DNA of 64,000 nucleotides, from positions 4,049,522 through 4,113,521 of the forward strand of contig OY997644.1 in NCBI GenBank assembly GCA_963921795.1. Direction: 5' to 3'. The notes beneath the pieces are model-generated. The model was given only the letters and a program-made list of their open reading frames with translations. It searched no databases and had not been told where the DNA came from. Positions 12,700 to 23,500 of this stretch are shown here, one piece after another. The position numbers were made by a program, and so were the translations under genes. The stretch's first letter is position 1; each line of letters begins with the position of its first letter. The DNA comes from Nannobrachium achirus. Lineage: Eukaryota; Chordata; Actinopteri; Myctophiformes; Myctophidae.

Positions 12700-13355
12700 C
12701 TTTCTTTCTATTGTATGACAAATTTCATTTTGAAATCAAATTATTTCAAGTTTGATAACAAGTTTTACATCCAGACCCAAGGCATGGCCATGGGTTCAAC
12801 CTTTGCACCCAATTATGCAAACTTATTCATGGGTCACTGGGAATCCAAGTTCATTCAGAACAGGACTGCCTCCTCCCTCCTAAATAAGGTGATTTTTTGG
12901 AAACGATACATTGACGACATATGGTATTTGTTGGTTCAGAAGGCGAACTGGTTGAGTTCAGGCAGTATATTAACAACACACATCCCCCCCCCCCCCAAAA
13001 AAAGGTACAATAGTCTTGATCCCAAGCTATTAAAAATATCATTACCAAACATTGGAATATTTTGAAATGTGATCCTCATTTGAAAAATATAGCTATGTCA
13101 CCACCAAGGTTTTGCTTTACGAGAGGAAGGAACATTAGAGACTCTGTGGTTACATCACTTTATAGATCACCAGGTACCAGCTCCAACTGGCTGAGGGAAG
13201 AGTTGTGTGGCATCCACCCATGTGGTAGATGCACTCACTGCTCAAACACCTCAACCACTAAAGTTTTTTTTTTTTTTTTTTTTTATCACCCACACACAGG
13301 ACAGGAATACAAAATTAAAAGCTTTATCAACTGTAATAACACCCATGTGTTATAA
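12700..13355 (+). pseudogene. Penelope-like element reverse transcriptase fragment, copy A
   Basis: The translation shows the RT motif QGMAMGSTFAPNYANLFMG and the catalytic-type box RYIDDIWYL. After a break there follow a CGRCTHC knuckle-like motif and GQEYKIKSFINCNNTHV, which precedes the GIY-YIG endonuclease in Penelope/Neptune elements. Stops, a poly-C run near 12986 and a poly-T run near 13265 break the frame. The N-terminus and most of the endonuclease are missing. The same fragment is inverted at 57690-58377. Confidence 0.65.
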
Positions 13356-13499
13356 ACCATGATATGTATCGCGGCATGTTCCAAATCAGACAACGAGAGA
13401 CACCTTCCACTGCTAATCCTATAATTTTGTGGATCCTGCCGCTTCGTGTCTCATCTCTGCCCCCTTGTGGACAGATACATTTATTGCTGATCCTTCTGT

Positions 13500-13770
13500 C
13501 TCTGTCTCACATCAAATACCTGTCATTATCAAATAGAATTCCTTCACATCACTTACATAATAATGATCGCACTGCTGTTGTCACTAATCACATTATATCT
13601 CCTCAGTCTTCTAGCAGTTTTCCTATCCCAAACTCTGACTCTCCACTCACTAAAGTCGGTTTTAAGACTAGAAAAGTTCTTGGAATAATTCATTTTAATA
13701 TCAGAAGTCTCAAGTTGAACTATATTAAACTTTTGGTGGTTCAACAGACCCAACAGACTCTGTTGCACCA
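13500..13770 (+). pseudogene. LINE ORF2 endonuclease N-terminal fragment, copy A
   Basis: The fragment encodes GIIHFNIRSLKLNYIKLL, the start of an APE-type endonuclease as found in L2/CR1/Rex-type LINEs. In this copy the sequence diverges just after the equivalent of KQTRP. Copy B keeps PDILVLSETCLKKTIKD. It directly follows the Penelope fragment in both copies, so the junction predates the duplication. Confidence 0.6.
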
Positions 13771-14062
13771 AAAGTGTCTAACATGATCATTACATGCTTA
13801 ACAATTTGACAATTAATGTCTAATATTGTCTACAATTGATACAAATTGCTACAAAACCTAACCAAGTCATTTTGGGGCATAAACAATAAGTTGTTCATGC
13901 CCCATCATGATTGCATGTTCACATTCTATAATTTTACATTGAGGTGCCCAGATGTCCCTATTGCCCAACTTACCTGTATCCTTACTCAACATAATACACA
14001 GTGGAAGGGAAGACCAAGAAGTGTCCCTGTTAAGTTTTAATTTACTGTTGGTTTATAGTTAA
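13771..14062. other. Short unassigned spacer
   Basis: AT-rich DNA with no convincing exon. A minus-strand GTAAGT donor-like site near 13970 follows an open stretch that contains a stop, so no exon is called. Confidence 0.5.
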
Positions 14063-14562
14063 AGCCATACTGTGTAAGTTGCCCAACTAGTGGTCATTAG
14101 CCCTATAGCAAACCGCGGTCGCGTCCGCGTCTTTCGTCCGTTTTTCGTACCTTCAGACCCCCGCGTCTGCCTCCACCTCGCTGAGATCTATCTTTTAAGG
14201 GGTCCCTTGTTCCTGTGCGTTCAGTAATTCCAGAGATACGGACTCCTTCACCCTGCCTGGTAGGCGAAATTACCTAGAGAAGGGATGGTACAAACGGGCG
14301 ACAACAAATATGGCTGCCATAGCGACCCCACTTCAAGATGCGCTGTGATTGGCCGGCAGTTGTATAACCCTCGCTGTGATTGGCCGGTAGTGTGATGACG
14401 CAATTTTGGCGCGAGATCCGGTCCACGGCAAGGATCTCAGTTTACATATAGAGAAGGCTTTACAGGCTGAAATTCACGGCGCGGATCTTCTAAAACTTTT
14501 GTGATTTAATAGTTAGGAGAATTTTAAGATTTGTTTTATAAAAAAAGTTACATAGTACAACT
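14063..14562 (+). mobile_element. TTAA-flanked non-autonomous element, copy 1
   Basis: This 500-bp unit is flanked by TTAA on both sides (14059-14062, 14563-14566) and has imperfect inverted ends (AGCCATACTGTGTAAG against AGTTGTACTATGTAAC). An inverted paralogue lies at 37730-38231 with the same flanks, which fixes both borders. TTAA duplication is the piggyBac signature, but the ends are not classic piggyBac termini. The interior is GC-rich with two TGATTGGCCGG (CCAAT-type) repeats and TTTTGGCGCGAGA, an E2F-like site. Confidence 0.75.
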
Positions 14563-14798
14563 TTAACACTGGTTAGGATGAAGAAAGTATTGTCATAAAT
14601 TAAGTGGGTGAACTGTGACCTGCAATAAGTAATGTAAAAGTAAATGATCGCTGAATGCGTCTTCACAATATAGTAAATCTTTACTCACGAAAGGAATTAG
14701 TTCATTTGTATTATCCTTCCATAATATATAGCCTCTAAGTCTAGACCTAATACTAATTTAAGTTTATAAAATAAAATAAAACTCTGTATACTATTTTG

Positions 14799-15167
14799 CA
14801 GTGGTGGAAAAAGTACTCAAATGTACTTAAGTAAAAGTATCAATACTACAATGTAAAAATAGCCTACTCTGTTACAAATAAAAGTCAGGAATTAAAAATG
14901 TACAAAAGTATTGGCATAAAAATTTACTTAACGTACAAAAAGTAGAAAGACAAAGTAGCCTACTCATTATGCAGAATGTCCCATTTCACAAGATTTCATG
15001 TATAGAAATACAGCTTGTAGATCGGCTATTTTCAAATGGCCGAAATGTACCGTATATAGGGCTGTTAGTGGAGTAAAAGTACTGAAAATTGGAAATAGTA
15101 AAGTAAAAAATAGCTAATAATTTTACTTAAGTACCGTACTTGAGTAAATGTACTTACTTTACCATTG
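14799..15167 (+). mobile_element. CAGTGGTGGAAAAAGTACTC-type DNA element
   Basis: The left end CAGTGGTGGAAAAAGTACTC and right end (inverted: CAATGGTAAAGTAAGTAC) form imperfect terminal repeats. A hairpin arm (GCTTGTAGATCGGCTATTTTC) lies inside at about 15011-15032. A related copy is near 27092-27560. No clear target duplication was seen. Confidence 0.55.
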
Positions 15168-15195
15168 CAATTGTGTAATAATAGTTGTCCCTTAC

Positions 15196-18100
15196 CTATG
15201 TAGTCAAAGCTACCAGGGGCCAGCCGCTCGGGGAGGTGAGTGGCAAACAGAAAGCTTGTGAGGAAAGCCAGGGAGATGTGGTAGTAATGCTGCATGTTAC
15301 TATCATTATCTGTGCAGCCGTCACCCACACACAGGAAGACCTGTCAAAACAATCACAACAGAGACATGTTATGAAACAGTTGCATCACCAATTCACCATC
15401 AACACCAGTGATGTATTATGTTTATGTATATCATGAGAATGTTAGTATTTTAAAGGTGTGTAAGTGATATTCGTTGTTCTCGGTACGGTAGAAGAACAGG
15501 ACCAATGCGGAACCAAAGGACCGTAAGTCATGATATTTAGTTGACTAAAACTGAAACATTTTAGATTAAAATATTATAAAAATTAATTGTATTCAAAAGA
15601 CTACAGTATGACTAAAACCGAATCAACATTTGCTGTCAAAATTAACACTGGGAATTGATGATCGGCATCCTGTATAGCAGGGTTCCCCAATTAGTTTTCC
15701 CCAAGGGCCGAATTATGTCTAGGGTACCAAGCCGAGGGCCACACCATTGCAGGGGGCGACGCCGGCGTTCCCGCTACTCCAGCGACAGTTCAGATATCGT
15801 CACTGTCGGGTGAAAATCTTGTATGTCCAAAACCGTTCATTTTGATTTATCATTTATTAAATTATTTAAACTAGTGAAAACAGCCGATCTACAAGCACAC
15901 AACGCCTCGCACCACAAGGCGTTGTGTGCTTGTAGATCTGCTGTTTTCACTACTTTTGTGCGACGGCCATGTATGATGAAGCAGGGCTTTACTTTGCGAA
16001 AGAACATACAAATTTGGAGATACGAGGTTTCCACCCGACAACGACGATATACTGGTGTTGTTGCTGCTCTTATACCACCATTATTACTGGGGTTGGTGGG
16101 GGCCAGACAGTAGTCCCCGGCGGGCCGCCTATTGGGGAACCCTGCTGTATAGTATCATAGCCCACCCACCCTTGCCCTGTGCCTTTTCATACACAGGTGC
16201 ATATAACGCCAAAATAATGTAATCGGAATGGACAGACACAACAGTGTGTAGGGGGAAGGGGCATGTCTCCTGGAAGAGATTTGGGTCTCCACCGAGCACT
16301 CGTTTCTAGTTATAATGTGCAAGGGGTCAATATTATGTCTGTACACTTACACATGTATCAAAGACTAGGCCTTGTCTGTGGCAAATCTTAGATTTTCTGT
16401 TTTACACACCATTATAATGTTCTTATTTTGACCATCATACCAAATTGCTGAATGTCAGTCTGCAGGTTTTCTTCGGAAGATGTATGATGACACTGATTTA
16501 CTACGTCTCTATGGCACATTATGAGTCCGCTAGTACTAGTGGTTCTCAAACTTTTTATTTGCAACAGTGTTGATTTCGTCGACTAAAACTATGACTAAAA
16601 ATGTTTGTCGACTGCGTTCTTTTCACTGACGAAAACTAAATAAAAACTAAATAAAAACTAAGCTGTGATGACTAAAACTAAGACTAAATATATTGACAAT
16701 TTTGTCAACAAAATAAAAACTAGACTAAAACGTTAGGGAGGGACTAGTGGAGAAGAGAGCCATTTTATATTTGGTTGCTCTCAGGTTTTGCATGCTGAAA
16801 ATAGCAGATCTAAAAGCTCACAACGCATCGCGCTGCGATCGGCTATTTTCAGCACGCAACCAAGTGTAAAATCAGTACGATGCCATCAAGGCCTGCCAAA
16901 ATACATTTCAGTTGACTAAATCCACTGTAGATTTAGTCGACTAAAATCGTATGATATTTAGTCGACTAAAATTAGACTAAAACCAATACTTTTCAGGTGA
17001 CTAAATCATGACTAAAACTAAAAGACATTTTCTTAAAAAAAAAATTGACTAAAATCAAAATTTGCTGTCAAAAAACAACACTGATTTGCAAGAACCCCCA
17101 TAACTAAAGAGTTACATACTTGTTATGGTCATTCAAGGCTATATCTTTATGTGTTACTGGTAATATTATTGCCTGCTCAAAATCTATTTTTTACAAAAAT
17201 GTCCACCACAAGCCGGCAGAGACGGTTTAGGTGTGTGAAGTGTATGGTAGTGGTGGTCTTTCTTACCCTATAGAATAGAGGAAGTGTATGGTAGTGGTGG
17301 TCTTTCATTACCCTATAGAATAGAGGAAGTGTATGGTAGTGGTGGTCTTTCTTACCCTATAGAATAGAGGAATGCTGTCAAACAGGTAGGGGTAAGCAAA
17401 GGCCACAACACGGAGAGCCTTTCCAAACTTTGGACGGGACTCTGGGGTTCTGTTAAATAAGAAAAGGGACTATTACAATCCACAGTGGAGAAAAAAGGCA
17501 AACAAAAACAACAAATAGAACAAAAACAGATGAGATAAAAATGTGTAATTTCTGCTTGTAAAAGCATCTTATTGTAGAATTTAATAAAAGAAACAAGACA
17601 CAAACAAAACAAACAAAAAACAATACTGGTTAATAATTGAGTATCTGGCATCACCAGTGACACAAACTAATTTTGTAATGCTAGCATTTTAGTTTTGAGC
17701 TGATTTAGGAATGGCAAGACTGCACTGTAGTGAAAGGTTGGGTGCGACTTTTTTGGTCACATTTAAAAAAGTACGTTCAGAATGCTATTGCTAATCACAA
17801 CCACATTTAAAAGACCTCTGTGTGACATGTTAAATATACATTTTGTGTGCCAAAATTGGTTTTGTTAAACATGGATAAAGTTCTTTTATAGTTTATTATT
17901 TGTGCAGCACCATACTCTGGGAAAATGCAGAAATATGGATCTATTATAAATGTGTGGCCAATTGTCTCACATCTTCCATGTGACAGACTAAGCCTAAATC
18001 TGTCTCATTCTTATCATTCTCATAACAAGATGAAATTATCAAACAACCAGCTCTAGGAATCTCTCTGACGCACAACCTTTTCAAACACAGACACTTGTAT

Positions 18101-19989
18101 TATCATTGTCAACAGATTAGCTAAACCAGATTTGAATGAAACATGATTTAGAGTTCATTTGATTTCCAACTGATAGTTCATAATATGCTACTGTATATTA
18201 AATATATAGAGTTCTCTGTCTCAGTCCTTATACTATGTATGACCCAGCTGAAACCACCTTAAAGTTATGTTTTAGGGTGGGTCTCTTTGTTCAAGGCTGG
18301 GTAACACCCATTCCACTGAAAAGCAAGTTGCTCAATTGGACGCTACAAAGAGTAAATCTTTCTTTTATGAAATACAAGATATATGTTTTATGTGCAATCA
18401 CATATCACTTTCTGAAGATAATGGGTTCATTATTTTTGCATATTGTTTTGTGTTGCTCAGTGAAAATTGTGAGAATATATTGTATCCTTTTTCTACAACA
18501 TTTCGTAGTAATAAAACTAATTTCAAGCAAACGTGAGAAGCAATGTTGGAACGTGGCAAATTGAAAAGAACAGAACAGTAAATGATGTTGCCTTTACCTT
18601 TTCACGATGTACTGGTTGTATTGTAGGAACGGTAAGCCAAGCCTTAACAGAGACAGGAGGAAAAGTTATTAAAGCATCACATCAAGCATTACCAAAACAA
18701 TAACAATGGCACCATGTTTGTACATCATGCAGGGGCGTCACACCAAATTCTGGGCCCTGGGTACAAGGATTCACTGCGGGCCCCCCATGAATGTTAGCTA
18801 TTGAAAAATAGCAGATATACAAGCTCACAGCGCGGCACCGAGTGCTGCGCTGCGAGCTTGTAGATCTGCTATTTTTTTTAAATTGTGAAAATGTGTGCAA
18901 GAAACCCATGTTTCCATGTCAGTGATGCTCAAACCTTTTCATGCGAAGGACCCCCAAAATGATATGAATTTGGCCACGGACCCCCATCTCAAAATATTTA
19001 GTTCCAGGGACCCCCCCCCCGGAAGCAAAATTTGAGTTACAAATGTTCGCCGTGTAGTGGCCGTATCATTTTAAAAATTATTTAAACTAGTGAAAGCAGC
19101 CGATCTACAGCCGATCTACAAGCACACAAGTTGTTGTTTTCACTACTTTTGTGCGACGGCCTTGTATGATGAAGCACGGCTTTACTTTACGAACTTACAC
19201 ATTTGAAACTTGGAGATACAAGGTTTCCGCTCGACAAAATTGACACATTTTATAGAGCTTTTTCTTTATTTAGAGAGCCGAGATGCTTCCCATTTTAAGG
19301 TCTATAACATTTGTATCATGGTGGACCCATGGGAAGAACTAACTGGTTACATGCACCATCAAATTAAATCGGCACCGTAGCAGAGGTCTGACTGTGTACA
19401 GTGTACTACTGATCACATTTTACACATGCAGTTGAACGCAATGCTCACAACAGGTGCAAGTATAACACAAGCATAATCAGAATTAACGTAATTGTCGCAT
19501 CAAACGATTACGGGTGTAAGAGTGGGTGATTTTTGTGCAAGCTCTCGACGTTGCAGTTACAGGAGGAGTTAGGATCAGGAGGAGAGAACACGATGCACAA
19601 GCAAAACAATATGTACGCAATGCTGGTTATTACCGTAGTTTAAGTCTTATTAGAGTGTAAAAGTGGCTGTAAGGATACGAGTTAAGAGTTAAATCATCAC
19701 CAGGGTTGTAGGATGCAATGTTTTGCATTTTGTTCATATACATGTATCAGTTCTTATCAGGTAGCTCATATCAGGACTGTCGGGTGTGTGCCGTAGGCCT
19801 ATTTGGACACTGTTTCCATATCTCAGTGCGCTTCATTAACAAATCAACGCTATGTGTGAGTTTCCCCATCATAGCACTGAGTTGACTAATTGAGGCAACA
19901 CATTGGAGAGTGTTAAGCAGAGACCAGCTCATTAGCGTCTGACTGCAGGCATACAATTCCACACCAGGTCCCAGGACACACACACACAC

Positions 19990-20044
<55 letters not shown>

Positions 20045-20056
20045 CTTGATACTCAT

Positions 20057-20108
<52 letters not shown>

Positions 20109-20390
20109 TACTCACCCTCCCTGGACCATACAGTCAAAACAAGTATCATCTCAGTGGGGAGGACTGGTGGGACCACTAACTAACCACTAACACACTCCCC
20201 ATTCTCAGAAACAAACAGTAAGAATGCAGTCTTTCTTAAAGAAGGTACTGTACATACAGTACATGTCTACGGCAGCAGATCACAATGAAACATGCATTCA
20301 TGGAATTCATGCTACGATGGGTGTATTCTAATTGTTTGTTCTCTCTAGACACACACGTGCGCGTGCACGCACACACACACACACACACAC

Positions 20391-20434
<44 letters not shown>

Positions 20435-20468
20435 GCGTGCGTGCCCACACCCCAAGAAATTCATTCAT

Positions 20469-20506
<38 letters not shown>

Positions 20507-23500
20507 TTTCTTCCTTTCTTTCTTTCTTTCTTTGTCTCAATCACTGTCCATGGTCTAAATCTGATGACAAATGATCGCCACCTTACGTAAACGTAAACTG
20601 GTTGAAATGCTTTTATTGTTGTGTCTGTAACTATGTATTGTTTTAGCCAAGTTCCTCTAGGATCCCTGACCCCGGGCCGAGGTACTGACCTGTAACCAAC
20701 GGTTAAATGTAATACTAGAGAGCTATTATGCCTGAGGGCTTAGCTGCACACAGGAGACCAGTGAGAACAAGGAGAATCTAGGAGATCTAAAGAATTAGTC
20801 ACCCTGGGTGTTGTTGTGCTGTCGTTCCAAACAAACAATGAAAGTGTCCTAAAGGTTGGTCAAATTATAATGATACAATGCACATTTTGTGCAAAAACCT
20901 GGTACAATGAACTATAAAATAGGGCTTAAGTGGCTAAGTAGACTAGTCAATTTAGTCCATTATAAGAAATGTACTGTATATACAGTATATTAGATCAGAT
21001 TTGTTGACGCAAAGTAATATAACTGCAGGTTGAAGTATATTAGCCCAAGATTGTTTGAAGACCTACAGTAACTGCTTTTTTTGGTGTGCAGACCGGTCTG
21101 CACGTGTTTCATTGTTTCGCAGGGGTGACTTATTATTATGCAAGGGTGGCTTGGACATGAGAAACTGGTTTATTCACATGCCAGAGAAATGCCAGTATAA
21201 AGAACTTACGCAAGTGCAGAGGAATCTGAACCCTAATTATGCGAACTTTTCATGTTTCTCCCAAATGATGTGTCATGTGGGAGAAACTTGATTTCATTTG
21301 TATAAAATAGATTTTCCACAGACATACAAAATGCAGACAATGATATTACCAGAAACACAAAGAGCTAGCCCTACAGGTCTGTAACTCTGAGAGTGTTCAA
21401 ATGGAACCAAACACATCAGAGTGTTGCCTCCCCTCCCTACCTTCAAAACCACCCTGAAAACCCACCTGTTTGCAATTGCCTTTCCCAGTTGACTTTGTGT
21501 GAACTCTTGTTTTTAGTGTTTTATTGCTTTTATCTGTTATCGCACTTTCCAATCTTCTTTTTCCTAATAAAGTTGTTGTTGTCACCTACCCTCTCCCCCA
21601 GCCCCCCACACACTTGTAATGCGACTTCATGGGTCCATTTGGTTCCATTTGTACACTCGCAGAGTTATGGGGTCCTTACAAATAAAACGTTTGAACAAGT
21701 TTTTTACTATTTTGAAAAACCTTTTAAAATCTATATAGCCGATCAACATCGACATGTTGTGAGCTTGTAGATCAGCTATATGAACTATTTAAAAATGATT
21801 CTCAAAATAGTAAAAAAAAGGCGAAGAAGTTTAGCGATAAGTGGGAAGGCATGGATGAAAATAGGGCCCATAGTGTCATAATAAATCAGTGTCATTGTCA
21901 TACATATTCTGGAGAAAACCTGGAGACTTGTCCATTTGTCCATGTACGGACATATTGATGACCCCTGCTACTGAGAACTATAGGCCTTCTTGAATCACAG
22001 CAGATAACATGAGAATCCAATTCATCAGCTCACAGCACAACAGGAAAGGGCCCTGGATGGAATCTACACAAGAATGCTACGAATGTCACATATGGACGGA
22101 CTCATCAGAAATGTGGTCCTCCACTGGGACCTACCATGGGTCACAGACAAGGTCAGAGAGAGAAGGATGAGGCTGGCAGGACACTGCGTCGGACTAGTGG
22201 CAAGCAAACTGACACTGTGGGAGCCAACCCAGGGCAAAGCCAGGAAAGGCAAGAAGCACACCACCTACGCAGATGCCATGCGGTGTGACAGCGGAGCTAA
22301 CAACACTGCAGAGCCCAAGACCCTGATGCTAGACAGGAGGGTGTGGAGGGTCCTGAGCTGGTGTTGGCTAGACTAGTGTTTCTCAAACTTTTACAGTTCA
22401 AGGTCTGCTCTTAAGTACAGACTTGCATGGGTCAATTTAGACCCCCTAAAGCAGGTTTCCCCAATAGGCGGCCCGCGGGCCATTTGCGGGCCATTTGCGG
22501 CCCACGGGGGCTACTGTCTGGCCCACACCAACCCCCCAGTAATAATGGTGGTATAAGAGCAGCAACAACACTAGTATATCGTCGTCGTCGTCGGGTGGAA
22601 ATCTTGTATCTCCAAATTTGTACGTTCTTTTGCAAATCATACAAGGCCGTCTCACAAAAGTAGTGAAAACCGTAGATCTACAACCACACAGCGCTTGTAG
22701 ATCGGCTGTTTTCACTAGTTTAAATAATTAAAAAAATTACGAATTCAAAACGAAAGGTTTTGGACATACAAGATTTTCACCCGACAACGACGATATCTGA
22801 ACTGTCGCTGGAGTAGCGGGAACGCCGCCGTCGCCCCCTGCAATGCTGTGGCCCTTGGCTTGGTACTCTAGACATAATTCGGCCCTTGGGGAAAACTAAT
22901 TGGGGAACCCTGCCCTAAAGGAACCCACAAAGTCCCTGGTATCCACTTTGAGAACCACTGGTCTAGACCGACCACACTCGCATTGCATTGTATCGCATCA
23001 GCAGCTCATCTAGCAAATATTATTCTAACAACTTCTTTAAAAAGTTAAGGCACTGAGATGAGGTAATCACATTAACACTGAAAAAGCCAATTCCTCTTGC
23101 GTTAACAAACAAAGGCAGGGGACTCACAATGTCACGTGGATGATGGACTGCAGAAGACTAGGTATCATTCATTCTCCATGCTCAAGCAATTACGGAAACA
23201 CTGAGAAACATGCAGAAGAAGCCTTGCATCTCCACATTTCAACTTTTTATGTTTCATGTCCATTAATGTCCTACTTCGTCATACCAGTCAGTGTCACACA
23301 AAAGTAGCAAAAATAGATGATCTACAAGCTTGCATCGTTTCGCAACACCTCTGCTATTCTTTGGGGGAAAAAGAAAAACACATACTGTATACCAGGGTTG
23401 GGCAACCTTAGGCATGGGTGCCAACATTGGCACAATGGAAGATCACTGGCACACTGGCAGAAGTGTGAGAGAGCCCACACATCTACCGGTATATGGAACT

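Noticed and set aside
13930..14040. Possible minus-strand exon ending at GTAAGT near 13970
   Set aside because: The attractive frame has a stop before the donor, the other frame has no recognisable protein, and no partner exon exists.
19771..20176. Minus-strand ORFs of about 90 residues as candidate PAQR exons
   Set aside because: Half is CA-repeat cysteine/valine translation. The remainder shows no PAQR motif and lacks matching splice phases.
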